From the NCBI GenBank assembly GCA_038093975.1, contig JBBPTG010000208.1, positions 1 to 42,398 on the forward strand: a DNA stretch of 42,398 nt. Direction: 5' to 3'. The stretch is from Chalciporus piperatus. Its lineage: Eukaryota > Basidiomycota > Agaricomycetes > Boletales > Boletaceae. The position numbers and the translations under genes were made by a program. Numbering within the stretch: the first letter of the stretch is position 1; the number at the start of each line of letters is the position of its first letter. This document shows positions 1-10,198 of this stretch, piece by piece. Below the pieces are notes generated by a model. The model saw only the letters and a program-made list of their open reading frames with translations. It ran no database searches and was not told the origin of the DNA.

Positions 1-2095
1 CCCAATGTCTGTGTCCTCCTTGACGTCGGTACCATGCCCGGTCCTACGTCCATTTATCACCTCTGGAAAGCCTTCGACATCAACTCCAATGTTGGAGGTG
101 CTTGTGGTGAGATTGTGGCGCTCAAGGGCAAGTATGGACAATACCTTGCCAATCCACTCGTCGCGGCGCAAAACTTTGAGTACAAGATGTCAAACATCTT
201 GGACAAACCACTTGAGAGCGTCTTCGGGTACATTACGGTGTTGCCTGGTGCCTTCAGTGCATATAGGTATATTGCTCTCCAGAACGATGTCACCGGAGAA
301 GGTCCCTTGCACAAGTACTTTTTGGGAGAGAAGATGCATGGCGCGGGCGCTGATATCTTCACTGCCAACATGTACCTTGCCGAGGATCGGGTGCGTAGCC
401 AATCCTCTAGGAATTTTGATAACTCACCGTCTGGTAGATTTTGTGTTGGGAACTCGTCTCGAAGCGTGGAGGCTCATGGATCCTGCACTACGTCAAGTCA
501 GCTTATGCGGTCACCGACGTCCCTGATCAAGTTCCAGAGCTGATATCCCAACGTCGACGTTGGCTCAACGGTTCATTCTTCGCTGCAATCCACAGTGTCG
601 TTCATTTCCACTACATCTATCGCTCGTCGCATTCGTTCTTGCGCAAGTTTTGGATCCACGTTGAGATGGTCTACCAGCTGTATAATTTGATATTTTCATG
701 GTTTGCGCTCGTACGTGCTATATCTCTTCATTTTGAACTGCCCCGATTGATACGCCGTTATTCACTAGGGCAACTACTATATCGCATTCGTCATCCTCAC
801 GAACGCTCTGGAGAACTATGTCCCCACCCTTCATTACCTCAACGTTGCTCTCAATTACTTTTATCTGGGGCTTCTCATGACGTGTTTCATACTTTCACTG
901 GGTAACCGGCCGCAAGGAGCGAAGTGGGCGTACACTCTGGCTTTCGTTGGCTTCGGTCTAATCACGATTTATATGACGGTATGTCTATTCCTTGATTCCT
1001 TCCTGTGGGAAGTTCTGCGCTCATATCGTCGCGCAATGAATCATAGGTCTCAGCATTCCTGCTTGCCTACAAGGGTGTTGAAGCCGTCGCTCAATCGCAG
1101 CACCGCGCTGTCCAAGCCAGTGATTTCCTCACAAACTCAATATTCAGAAACATCATATTCTCGCTTGCGGCTACTCTTGGGCTTTACATCGCAGCGTCGC
1201 TCATCTTCGTATGTCTTCGTCATACTTACCTTTGTGAATGTCGTGCTAAAATCGTTCACCGTTACAGTTTGAACCGTGGCACATGATCACGTCCTTTGTC
1301 CAATATCTACTCATGGCACCGTCCTATATTGCCGTCTTGAATGTTTATGCCGTACGCTTGGTTCACCTACACTTTTGATCGTGTCATTCATACCAACCGC
1401 TCCAGTTCGCAAACGTCCACGATGTCTCATGGGGTACCAAAGGTGACAACAGGGTTTCCACCGATCTTGGTGTCGTCTCCTCTGGTAAAGGTCCCAACAA
1501 AAACGAAGTGGAAGTCGCGGTACCGACAGCAGAGACGGACATCAATGCCGCATATGAAGATGCGATCCATGTCTTGTCCACCAAGCCACCTAAAACCGAA
1601 TCAACAGTCGACGCGGCAACGCAGCAGGAGGATTATTATAAAACCTTCCGAACGAACGTAAGCTTGCTTCGTTCGTAAACTCGCTGGCTTGGATTGTTGC
1701 TGAATGGTCGTCGGTGATTGTAGGTTCTGTTGGTTTGGACGTTGAGCAATGTGAGTTTCTCTCGACTGCGTGTGCCCGTTGCTGTTTACTGATCGACTTA
1801 ATGTAGGCTTTGCTGGCTGCTGTCGTTGTGTATGTTTTTCCTGCTTTCCCGCCTGTTTTCTGCGCAAACTTACGTTCGTATCTTGTATAGTGCCGCAATA
1901 CCTGCCCCAGGAAGTGGTCAGAACTCGGTAGCTGTCAATGGCTTTATGGACTTCATCCTGTTATCCGTTGTCGGACTTGCCTGTACGTCGTTGTGCCACC
2001 TGCAAGTCCTCCGACCATGCTGAATAAGTTATGCAGTCATCCGTTTCATCGGCTCAACGACCTATATGTTTATTCGTCTCTTCGCTGGAGAGTAA
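1..2095 (+). CDS. CHS: Chitin synthase, division 1 (class I-III type, probably class III), 3' part
   Basis: This is a membrane family-2 glycosyltransferase that makes cell-wall chitin from UDP-GlcNAc. The reading frame is open from base 1, so the 5' part lies outside the window. Proposed exons: <1-390, 438-710, 769-978, 1047-1208, 1268-1351, 1406-1657, 1724-1750, 1807-1829, 1891-1982, 2037-2095. Every junction is GT-AG and keeps the frame, giving about 520 residues. Visible signatures are [14 protein letters not shown] near the start, [30 protein letters not shown] (formed across the first intron) and the QRRRW product-channel motif in [14 protein letters not shown]. Several hydrophobic helices follow. 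The last exons give [16 protein letters not shown] and end in MFIRLFAGE. Exons 7 (27 nt) and 8 (23 nt) are very short but restore the family pattern [17 protein letters not shown]. No break is seen. The protein should sit in the plasma membrane with its catalytic loop in the cytosol. The class assignment is less certain than the family. Confidence 0.93.
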
Positions 2096-2562
2096 TTTCA
2101 TGCTCCGAAGCTTGGTCTTCACGACCGTGTCGGAGTCGACTCGGCGATAAACAAACGACACGCTGGCGTTTTACGATCGATACCTCGTTTCGACTAGGGA
2201 CTGCTTACGGAGGATCCCAATCGCTAGCGTTTTCATTCCTCCCTCTCTCTCCTGCTCGTTCACTGACTTTTTCCGACTATCAATGATATCCTTGTTGACG
2301 TTTCGCCTGTGTTATGAAATCCGTCTAGTACTAGTAATGCGTTATCCCTCTTGTTGTCGTTATTTATGAGTGCATAATGTCTAGCTTGCGTTTGGCGGTC
2401 TGCTCTGAGCATGGAACCGTGTCGTGATAGTATTATTGTTAACATTGCAACCGCCGAGTACTGATCAAGAAGCGGTCTGCAATCATGAAAAACACACTGA
2501 TGGTACTAAACTGACCAGGCGACTGACCTACTTCTGTAGTGGTCGGTAGTCACCTGCTGTTA
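2096..2562. other. Intergenic spacer
   Basis: This spacer lies between the chitin synthase stop and the end of the opposite-strand dioxygenase remnant. It should hold both 3' ends. I see no credible gene, RNA or repeat in it; the short open frames here lack splice or family support. Confidence 0.5.
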
Positions 2563-3489
2563 TTACACCACGGGCACACGAGCATCCGCCGGACCAACAG
2601 CGACGAGCATACATGCACTCCCATAGAAGAAATCCAACTCTGCCTGGTTTCCATAAGCGAGATATGGTGTCTTGACCCCAACCGAAGACTTCATCGGCGT
2701 TATCTCCAACAGCTGAGTGACGGGCGTCCGGTAGAACGCTTTCAAAAACTCAGCATATTCAAACACCTCCGAGTCGGGGTTGAGCTGGGAGTCCGGGGCT
2801 CCAACGATCTCGACGCCCTCTACCTGATCGATTGTTTCGTCCCCAAGCAGCATCTGCAAATGCTCCATCGGTTCAGCCTCGCCTTCAAGCTGCCGACTAG
2901 GAGGGAGTTCTTCTGCAGTGATGAGATTTACTTCTTGGCGGGCGAGTTGACGATAAAGGAGCTTCAAGGAATAAGTCAATCCAAGTTCACGCACACGTCG
3001 GCGAGAGCGCGATCAGCCCCTTTCAGTTGACCCAGTAATGAGCTGGCTGGTTCGCTCCCAGGGTAGACGTATTCGTGGACGAGACCGAATCCGAGGTAAC
3101 CACCCTGCGGTAACTTGGACCGATCATTTACGAGTTTGATGAGGGCGTCCTTTAGGTTCTGATGGAATGGAGTGGGGATGCGTGAGGCGCTAGTGACGTG
3201 CGAAGGCTTGTGGTAGAGGTTGTAGGTGAGCGTCACCCGGTAACCAGACGTAACAGGCAGAACCTCATGTTCGATGTCACCGAAGAACGCGATAAAGCAA
3301 ATAGACGGCTCGATGGCTTCCGCGAACTGGTCTGTGAAATCGGTGGTCCACTCCGTGTCGTCTTGGCGGAGCACAAGTTGGCCTCCCTCATGTTTGGTAG
3401 GAAGAACGACGACCAAGGAACCAAACATCTCCGTGCTCCGTGGGGTGTCTTTGTGGGCTTTGAAGAAATCGCCCGGCCCTATAGCGTGG
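2563..3489 (-). pseudogene. 2-oxoglutarate/Fe(II) dioxygenase (prolyl-4-hydroxylase-like), 3' remnant
   Basis: This is the C-terminal two-thirds of a fungal Fe(II)/2OG oxygenase of the prolyl-4-hydroxylase-like superfamily; the substrate is unknown. The iron and cosubstrate residues are visible: the HxD pair in FFKAHKDTPR, the distal histidine in GDIEHEVLPV and the 2OG-binding arginine in GYRVTLTYN. A second part ends in a typical tail (TPYLAYGNQAEL then CMLVAVGPADAR). Two lesions are seen. The frame shifts by one base near 2994: ADVC should run straight into RELGLTYS, but the first frame hits a stop. On the 5' side the coding sequence runs directly into the poly-A of a LINE, so the start codon and first exons are missing. 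An in-frame reading through the A tract would add a stretch of lysines, but that is retrotransposon 3' sequence, not gene. No replacement 5' exons were found in the window. Confidence 0.8.
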
Positions 3490-4718
3490 TTTTTTTTTTT
3501 TTTTTTTTTTTTATTAACCTCGTTTATTGTCCTGTGGGGCGCTGCCCCTTGGTAGACATTACATGCGTGTACTACTGTGTGTATGTGTTCGGGTTCTAGT
3601 TTATGAATATGAGGTTCTTCGTCATTTGCCATCCTAATTAATAGGGGAGGCTGGGTGGTCTGCGCGAGACCTGGTGGTGGGACTGCGTGTGAGTCATATG
3701 CGCTGAGGCGGGACTGGCTCTTGTTGCAGACGTGGGCATGATGTGTGATGTTAGTCGCGTTCGTGAAGGTTTGGCGGGGGGGTCAGGTCTCCGTGTGATT
3801 TACTGAAGCGTTTGGTTGCATGGATATATTTGAGGGTGGCTTCGAGGCAATCGACGTCGCTGAGTAGGTATTGGATGTTGGTGGCCTTACGTCCGTGTTC
3901 TCGTCTGAGGGAGTGACGTGCTGTGGAGTACTCGGGGCATTCCAAGAAAAAATGAAGGACTGTTTCGTCGCTGCGCAGGCAGCTGGGGCATTTTGGACTG
4001 TCGGCTTTGGAGATGCGGTGTAGGTGTTTGTTTAGAGCAACGTGTCCTGTGCGTAACTGGAAGATGATGGATGCGTGACGTTTGGGAATGCCGTCGACCA
4101 ATTCGAGAAAGGCGCTGGATGGAAGTGATGGATCGATCTTTTGGATCATGCCCTTTCGTGGTGAGTGGCTTAGGATTTGTTTATTCAGCGCTTTTGTCTC
4201 TTGGTTGAACGCCTGCTTTCGGGCCGATTTGCTGAGCGGCAAAGTGCGAGGGAGGCCGCGCGAGGCGCGTAAGGGTCTGGGGAGGAGGCGCGGTTCGCTC
4301 GCGTCGCCCTCTGCCGCTCGCTTTGCCTCTTCGTCCGCTTCTTCGTTGCCTGGTATCCCTTCGTGTCCTGGTGTCCAGCGTAATCTGAGTTTGTTGAGAT
4401 TGTGGTGCGAGAGCGTGGCTCGTAAGGTGTCGTGGAAGATGTCCATCAGATAGTGGCCTGATCCTGATCGGAACGCCTGTGTCGCCGCTATGGCTGCTCT
4501 GTTGTCCAGTCCGAGCGAGACCGAGGTTACTTCCTTTTCGCGCCTGAGTAGTTCCACTGCCAGTATCATCCCCACTATCTCGCCCTCGTATACCGTGTGT
4601 TCTTCCACCGTTCCCAGTGTGTACCTCATCGTCTTCTCCTTTTGTCCTCTTCTCCTTAGCACTGCGGCCCCTCCGATTCCTCCTTCGTAGCCTGATCCGT
4701 CCGAGTATAGGCATACAT
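3490..4718 (-). mobile_element. 5'-truncated non-LTR retrotransposon (LINE) with poly-A tail
   Basis: On the minus strand this segment has the C-terminal part of a LINE ORF2 (RNase H plus a cysteine-rich tail), about 240 bp of 3' UTR, and a run of 23 A (T at 3490-3512 on the plus strand). It abuts dioxygenase coding sequence, as expected for target-primed reverse transcription into a same-strand exon. The endonuclease and reverse transcriptase are absent. At 4716-4718 it meets the TIR of another element, so its real 5' end and target duplication cannot be located. Gene order and the RNase H type suggest a Tad/I-like clade, which is inference. Confidence 0.82.
3751..4718 (-). CDS. LINE ORF2 C-terminal fragment: RNase H domain plus zinc-knuckle-like tail
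   Basis: The open frame reads from the element junction (PDVCLYSDGSGYEGGI) to a stop at 3751. The four RNase H acidic positions are recognisable: D in YSDGSG, E in VYEGEIVG, D in GLDNRAAI and D in NEEADEEAK. The motif RWTPGHEGIPGNE just before the last one is typical of this domain. Downstream is CPSCLRSDETVLHFFLECPE, a C-C-H-C arrangement common at the end of LINE ORF2 proteins. In an intact element the domain removes the RNA strand of the RNA:DNA hybrid during reverse transcription. There is no start codon of its own near the junction; the ATG at 4662 is internal to the domain. It is a truncated ORF, not a free-standing gene. Confidence 0.85.
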
Positions 4719-4747
4719 CAGGGAAAACCTCCCCTGGATAATTGCAT
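4716..4747 (+). repeat. Left terminal inverted repeat of the 4.7-7.2 kb element
   Basis: This 32-bp sequence begins CATCAGGGAAAACCTCCCC and ends ATTGCAT. Its exact reverse complement is at 7179-7210. The match stops abruptly on both flanks, which marks the element ends. Confidence 0.9.
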
Positions 4748-5204
4748 CAAATCCCATGTATTTTCAGGTAAAACTTGGTAAAATATGATAATAGCTCAAT
4801 TTTCGCAATTTCATGAATTATGAACTAATTCCTAGCCTCCTCTGATCATCCTGATAATTATCAAGAATTACTTCAAATACTTGATAATTCATGACTATTA
4901 CTAGAGTAATTCTATTGCCATTCATTGCTCTTCTTTCAATTTAACTTCACACAAAGCAAGGATAGAGAAAGATAAATCATATATATTGCCAGTGGCAGCA
5001 TTATCTACTACATCTCATGTACTAATCTATCACTACAATAATGATGGGCTATGATGGGCTATGATGATGATGATGATGAGATGATGGACCTACCAGTGGT
5101 GATGGTGAGATGAGGGGATGATGGCATACACGAGTGAGCTGGAGGTGGTGGTAGGCATGAGCGAGAGTGAGTTGAGCAGTTGGGTTGGTGAGTGATGAAA
5201 AACT

Positions 5205-5875
5205 TACCTCATGATGGCGGCGGGGCTGTTGAGCCCACATCTGCCATGTTGTACAAGTTGAGGGTGAAAGGTGAAGGTGGTGGGGGGTGGTAGTGGTGGG
5301 GCGAACAGCCCAAGCAGCTTGGTGAAGTGAGCGGGTGAATTAGTGGGTGCGCAAAACGCACCTTGTGATGCCGGCAGGGCTATTGAGCCCACGCCGGCCG
5401 GCCGTTCGTTCGAGATGAGGGTGAGGTGGGTTTGAAGGTGGTGGTGGTGGCCTGAGCCGTTGTGGACGAGGTGAGTGGATGTGGTGATGGGTGAGTGGGA
5501 ACTCACCTAGTGAGGCCGGCGAGGCTATTGAGCCCACACCGGCCGTGTTTTTTGAGGTCGAGGGTGAGCCGAGTTGTGTAGAGATGTGGTGGAAGGTGGT
5601 GGTGGGGCAAAGAGCCCGCGGCTGTGTTCGAAGTGAGCGGGTGTCGAGGTTGGTGAAAAATGCTCACCTGTCGAAGCCGGCGGGGCTGTTGAGCCAGCGC
5701 CGGCTGTGATTTCCGACTTGTGTTGAGATGTGATGGAACGTGGTGAGGCAAAGAGCCCGCGCGGCCGTGTTCGAAGTGAGTGGGTGTCGAGGTTGGTGCA
5801 AGAATACTCAAATACTCACCTGTCGAGGCCGGCGGGGCTGTTGAGGCCACGCCGGCTGTGATTTCCGAGTCGTGT
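5205..5875 (+). repeat. ~150-bp tandem satellite, five units
   Basis: A core resembling GCCGGCGGGGCTGTTGAGCC recurs at about 5215, 5367, 5512, 5674 and 5828, with spacings of about 143-162 bp. Each core is followed by a GGTGAAGGTGGTGG-type stretch, then CAAAGAGCCCGCG-like and GTGAGCGGGTG-like blocks. The proline- and histidine-rich frames that run through it are repeat artefacts. Confidence 0.8.
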
Positions 5876-5989
5876 TTATGGTGTGGAAAGAGGAATGTGA
5901 GCAAAGGCTGACAGTGACAGTGACACGGCGAGTTCAACACGGTCACGTGACCTGCTCGCGCGGATTTTTGTCAAGTCCGAGCATTAGGA

Positions 5990-7035
5990 CATTGGGGCTA
6001 CATTTCATTAGGATTTCCTACACTAGACAACTACTGCACTTTTTGTACACTTGTGTACGCTTTTTTGTACACTTTCAATAGACTGATTACTACACTTTCC
6101 AGTACACTTGTCCTACGCTTTTTGTACACTTTATTGTACACATTTGGTACACTCAATCACAACACTCTTTCCCACACTTTTGACTACAGTTTTAGTACGC
6201 TTTTTTGTACACTTTAGCTACACTCAATCTAGCTACACTGTCCTACTCATTTGACTATAGTTTCACTACGCTTTTTGGTACACAGCCACACTCAATGCTA
6301 ATACACTCTTGACTACACTTTCAGTACACTTTTTTGTACACTTTAGCTACACTCAATCACAGTACATTTTCCCACATTGCTAACTACACTTTTAGTACGC
6401 TTTTTTGCACACTTTAGCTACACTCATTTATCCTCACTCTTGACTACACTTTTATGTACACTTTAGCTACACTCTATCACAATACACTTTCCCACACTTG
6501 CAACTACACTTTCACTACGCTTTTTTGTACACTTTAGCTACACTCAATCAAATACACTTTCCCACACTTGTAACAACACTTTCACTACGCTTTTTTGTAC
6601 CCTCTAGCTACACTCAATCTAGTTACACTTTCCCACACTTGTAACTACACTTTCACTACGCTTTTTTGTACACTTTAGTACACTCAATCTAGTTACACTT
6701 TCCCACACTTGTAACTACACTTTCACTACGCTTTTTTGTACACTCTAGCTACACTCAATCAAATACACTTTCCCACACTTGTAACTACACTTTCACTACG
6801 CTTTTTTGTACACTTTAGTACACTCAATCTAGTTACACTTTCCCACACTCTTGCCTACACTTTCACTACGCTTTTTTGTACACTTTAGCTACACTCAATC
6901 ACAGTACACTTTCCCACACTTTTAACTACACTTTCACTCCACTCTTTTATACACTTGAGCTACACTCAATCCTAATACAATCTTGACTACACTTAGTACA
7001 CTTTTCTGTACACTTTCTGTACACTCTACTACAAG
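5990..7035 (+). repeat. ~70-bp minisatellite (TACGCTTTTTTGTACAC units)
   Basis: The unit is built from ACACTTTCCCACACTTGTAA, then CTACACTTTCACTACG, then CTTTTTTGTACAC, then TTAGCTACACTCAATC. In the best-ordered part the TACGC landmark recurs at 6516, 6586, 6657, 6727, 6797 and 6867, a step of 70-71 bp. Units become irregular and shorter towards 6000-6400. It lies wholly inside the TIR element. Confidence 0.85.
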
Positions 7036-7178
7036 GGTAAAATTATCTATATAATCATCATGAATTATCATAAAATATCAACTACTACATAGTCAGGGGT
7101 GGTCAAATTCCAGATAATTCATGAAATTTCAAGTTTTTTCGAAAATTTCAAGTATTAGCTGAGATTATCTACAATTCT

Positions 7179-7210
7179 ATGCAATTATCCAGGGGAGGTT
7201 TTCCCTGATG
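7179..7210 (-). repeat. Right terminal inverted repeat of the 4.7-7.2 kb element
   Basis: This is the exact reverse complement of 4716-4747. Outside it the sequence switches at once to GC-rich satellite (GAACAGCCCCGCCGGCTTC). Confidence 0.9.
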
Positions 7211-7440
7211 AACAGCCCCGCCGGCTTCACGAGGTGAGTGATAAGCCACCTGCTCACCCCACAAACAGCTGCTCGCACTGCTCGGCCCGCTACCACCACT
7301 TCTCACCACCTCAAGCTCAAACAACGAAGCCGGCGCGGGCTCAACAGCCCCGCTGGCTTCAAAGGTTCGTGTTTATTTGTTGACTAACACACCTACTCAC
7401 CTTGTACATAGCTGCTCGTGTTGCATGGCACTTCATTAAC
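7211..7440 (-). repeat. Inverted copies of the ~150-bp satellite outside the TIR element
   Basis: AACAGCCCCGCCGGCTTC at 7213 and CAACAGCCCCGCTGGCTTC at 7342 are reverse complements of the satellite core seen at 5215-5875. The flanking CACCTGCTCACC-type blocks also match in reverse. The satellite therefore occurs inside the element in one orientation and just outside it in the other. Confidence 0.7.
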
Positions 7441-7540
7441 TTGTAACTATTGTACCACAATACATGTAATAGTTAGACATAATATATTTCGCATTTTCTG
7501 AACTGTCATAAGGTGTGAATTAATCATAAGATATAGTGAA
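7441..7540. other. AT-rich spacer
   Basis: This short AT-rich stretch lies between the satellite and the ACTGG repeat. No coding or RNA signal is seen. Confidence 0.4.
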
Positions 7541-7995
7541 CTAGTAATTGGGACTGGGTGACTGGATTACTGGGTGACTGGATTACTGAGGTGACTGGGT
7601 GACTGGATTACTGGGTTACTGAGGTGACTGGGAGTGACTGGTGACTGGGTTACTGGTGTCACTTGTGTGACTGGAGTGACTGGAGTGACTAGATTACTGG
7701 ATCACTGAGTGACTGGATTACTGAGACTACTGGATTACTGGACCACTGAGTGACTAGATTACTGGAATACTGGAATACTGAATGGCTGGAGTAATGAGAC
7801 AACTGGATTGCTGGATAACTAGGGCACTGGGCTACTAGGCTGCTGAGATGACTACATGACTGGGACACTGGGCTACTAGGCTACTGAGATAACTGGATGA
7901 CTGGAACACTGGGCTACTGAGCTACTGAGACTACTGAAGTGACTGGCTGACTGGATGACTGGGCAACTGAGCAACTGGCGTACTGGTTTAACTGA
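7541..7995 (+). repeat. Imperfect ACTGG / GACTGGATT short tandem repeat
   Basis: For about 450 bp the sequence is made of variants of GACTGGATTACTGGGTGACT with the pentamer ACTGG or ACTGA recurring every 5-10 bases. It runs into the truncated 3' end of the zinc-ribbon gene fragment and probably replaced its last part. Confidence 0.85.
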
Positions 7996-8000
7996 TCCAG

Positions 8001-8711
8001 TCATTCCAGTAACTTCAGACTTTTTGCAGTGTTGCTGATGCAGCGGTGGAAGAAGATCGGGATGCCACCTAGGCATACTACAGTGAGGCTGAGTTCAATT
8101 TCCCTGCTTCTGAAACACGTACGAGGTATCTTCCCGTGGTCCCATGACCTCCAGTACACTGCATTCGTGGTCGCAAAGCAGTAGCTGGTGCTGCTCTCAT
8201 CGGACTTTACTTCGATCAAGTCCTCCGATTCTGTGGTGTCCCGCTGCATTTCATCAGCCTTCCTAGCCTTGCATGAACTGCACCGTAGCTGCAACCCCAA
8301 TGCAACCTCCTCCTGAGAGAGACCATGGAGCTCGCGCGCGCCCGTTGCAGTCCAACCTTCCCACGACACCTTCTCGCTCGATGAACATTGTGGGCAACAG
8401 GTAAGCTGCGGATAGTAAAGAGGATGGACTATATTGATAGGTTTGATGTATTGCATCTCGGGAGTAATGGTAGATAGACTGGGACGTCTCTGCGAGTGCA
8501 GGTAAGTCGGCGGGACAAATCGCGGGCCTAAAAAGGGAACATCGAGGGGGATAGCTAAAGGTTCGTTGCTGTTCTTCTTGCGCGAGCGTGTTTTCTGCCA
8601 CAAAACATTGACATATTCGATAACCTCAGCCTCCCAGCGAAGCTGAAATGACGGGCGAGGATTTTTCTTTTGGCTTGGTAGGTCTGACCATGCCTTTACA
8701 CGCCTGGCCAC
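8001..8711 (-). pseudogene. Cysteine-cluster (zinc-ribbon-like) basidiomycete protein, C-terminally truncated
   Basis: The frame starts at an ATG at 8711 and runs 236 codons. It has a hydrophilic basic N-terminus (KKNPRPSFQLRWEAEV), then a block with two CxxC knuckles (TCCPQCSSS and LRCSSCKAR) bracketing a conserved-looking GWTATGARELHGLSQEE segment, which suggests a metal-binding ribbon. A later stretch, IPIFFHRCIS, resembles the continuation found in large basidiomycete proteins that often neighbour DNA transposons (recalled from general familiarity, not searched). The last residues (TAKSLKLLE) lie at the edge of the ACTGG repeat and do not look like a natural end. I infer that the rest has been lost. 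No function is assigned. Confidence 0.5.
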
Positions 8712-8956
8712 CTAACAACACCCAGGCAATTGTCATACATCAGAAGGTATGTTTGTACGTTCGAGATCACTCACCGAGTTCGTCCAGTCAGTTTGAAATT
8801 TCTCTCGTTCACTGGTGGGCACAAGAGAAGAGTTTCGAAGAAGGGCGAGGACTGATTTTGGCTCAAAGACAGCCATGCCGATGCTTGGGCTCGAAGCTGG
8901 GGATCACGGCTTAGGAGAACAATCTTTATAGCACAGTTGTATACTCCTGTATTGCA
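8712..8956. other. Divergent spacer between the zinc-ribbon fragment and the SIM-motif gene
   Basis: This 245-bp region separates two divergent frames. It contains a TTTATA-like sequence (CAATCTTTATAGC) about 25 bp upstream of 8957 and could hold promoters for both. No other feature is seen. Confidence 0.35.
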
Positions 8957-9658
8957 TTGTGTAAATATTTACCTCAACGGCAAAGTCACCAGGTTCCTAC
9001 CACGACCGTCATATCTCTGAAGATCCAGCCTGAGACTACTCTCCGAAGTCACATATTCACTTTGCCAGAGTGCGCAAGGCCTACATCAATGTGTAATAAG
9101 CTGTTACTGATGAAACGTGTAAAACCAGTGAACCCCTGTTCTACCACTGGCAGTGATCCCGAACTCAACCTCTCCGAGTTTGATGAGCATGCTGATGCCG
9201 ATATGGACACTGTCATTGATCTTACAGTTGACAGTGGTCCAGTCGTCATTGATCTCACGCTCGAAAGCGACTCGGAGTCAACTCACGAAGCCAGGAATGG
9301 TAAACTGCATGGCAAGCCTCGTAGCCACTCAGTATCTCAGGGACAACCTGACCCTAAACATCTCCGAGTCGAGCCTCGTGCTGGGGAGTCCAGTGGAAGT
9401 CTGGTGGATGCAGGCGAGAATCGGGATGGCACAACTGTTCATTCAGCCGATGTCAACATCACCCAGCAAGTAGGACTCAACCTGCTGCTTGCAGAAATTG
9501 GCCAGAATCACGGCTTCGAAACGGATATTGTTCGTAAAGTCTACAATGCGGCAGCTAGCCTCAAAGAAACAGATGAAATTGTACTTGCGAAGCGACGAGC
9601 GATGAACAACGAGGGCAACTCCAAGGGATTGGAAGGTAAACGGCCCGAAAAGAGATAG
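8957..9658 (+). CDS. Hypothetical acidic protein with two SUMO-interaction-like motifs
   Basis: This is an uninterrupted 233-codon frame. Residues around 90-115 carry two tandem hydrophobic-acidic motifs, DTVIDLTVDS and VVIDLTLESDSES, which fit the SUMO-interacting motif pattern (V/I-x-x-V/I-acid, here VIDLT followed by acidic and serine residues). The middle is hydrophilic and probably disordered. A C-terminal helical block (LLAEIGQNHGFETDIVRKVY followed by NAAASLKETDEI) has the GF...V..VY spacing of small UBA-like folds. A nuclear SUMO-reader or adaptor role is inference only. The start could be the first ATG at 8957 or a later one such as MCNKLLLMKR; the motifs are retained either way. Its neighbours are transposon-related remnants, so it may itself belong to a mobile unit. 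I do not recognise the family. Confidence 0.5.
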   Translation: MCKYLPQRQSHQVPTTTVISLKIQPETTLRSHIFTLPECARPTSMCNKLLLMKRVKPVNPCSTTGSDPELNLSEFDEHADADMDTVIDLTVDSGPVVIDLTLESDSESTHEARNGKLHGKPRSHSVSQGQPDPKHLRVEPRAGESSGSLVDAGENRDGTTVHSADVNITQQVGLNLLLAEIGQNHGFETDIVRKVYNAAASLKETDEIVLAKRRAMNNEGNSKGLEGKRPEKR

Positions 9659-10070
9659 CTAAGTAATGTTTGAACAGCTGTTGGTGCGTCAGCAAGTTGT
9701 CATCCGATAAGCGTTCTCGTAAACTCACTTCAAACCCGTTCAGAGTGCTCCGAACCCTGAAGTCTTGGTGTACCAGTACTAGTATATTATTTCGTTTTGT
9801 GAAGATGGACAAATGACCGTGATCTGTGCCTGGTAGGGTTTTCTCGAGTCCATTGATAAGTTTCGCGAAATGATCCTGCTGTTCGTGAATGGCACAGGAT
9901 GAGATGAGAACATGAGCACACGAATCCACCTGCCAGTCAGTGAGCAGACCGTCAAAAAACGTGCAGAGGACGTACAGTGCAGAGTCTCGATACCACGACC
10001 CCTTGGGTGAGATTCCGGTGTCCGACGGGCGACCCCTTGTCAGCTTCCCGGCTCGCCTTCGGCTCGCCAC
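9640..10070 (-). other. Candidate spliced fragment antisense to the SIM-gene 3' end
   Basis: On the minus strand a 67-codon block (9929-9729) is bounded by good splice signals. A 46-nt candidate intron at 9975-9930 has GTACGT, CTGACT and GGCAG. A 51-nt candidate intron at 9728-9678 has GTGAGT, GCTGAC and AACAG. The block reads like real protein (DSCAHVLISSCAIHEQQDHF, then GTDHGHLSIFTKRNNILVLV). No start, end or family is evident, so it is listed as a low-confidence exon-like feature, perhaps a gene remnant. Confidence 0.25.
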
Positions 10071-10198
10071 CCCCCTTGCTATGACGAATCTGCCCCCGAA
10101 CGGGCCTGCAATGCTGACCTAAGCCGGTTCAACGAGCTCTTATAAGCGCTTCAGGAGGTTATAACCCCTCTCGCCCCCATCAACACTCTTTCCGCATC

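Larger units (their letters stand above)
4716..7210. mobile_element. Non-autonomous TIR element (~2.5 kb) packed with tandem repeats
   Basis: The two ends are a perfect 32-bp inverted repeat (4716-4747 and 7179-7210), whose outer part reads CATCAGGGAAAACC. If the outer AT is a 2-bp target duplication, the element proper runs 4719-7207 and starts CAGGG. Subterminal sequence on both sides is AT-rich with repeated GATAATT and AATTCATGA motifs. The interior has a TGATGA microsatellite, a ~150-bp satellite and a ~70-bp satellite. No transposase-like frame is present. It abuts the RNase H fragment of the LINE. The superfamily is uncertain: CAGGG ends occur in several DNA transposon groups. Confidence 0.72.

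Noticed and set aside
5049..5946. Minus-strand frames of 63-147 codons, rich in His, Pro and Ser
   Set aside because: They lie wholly in the ~150-bp satellite and repeat its composition; no family pattern or start context.
5990..7035. CRISPR array
   Set aside because: Repeats are contiguous ~70-bp units without unique spacers, in a fungal transposon.
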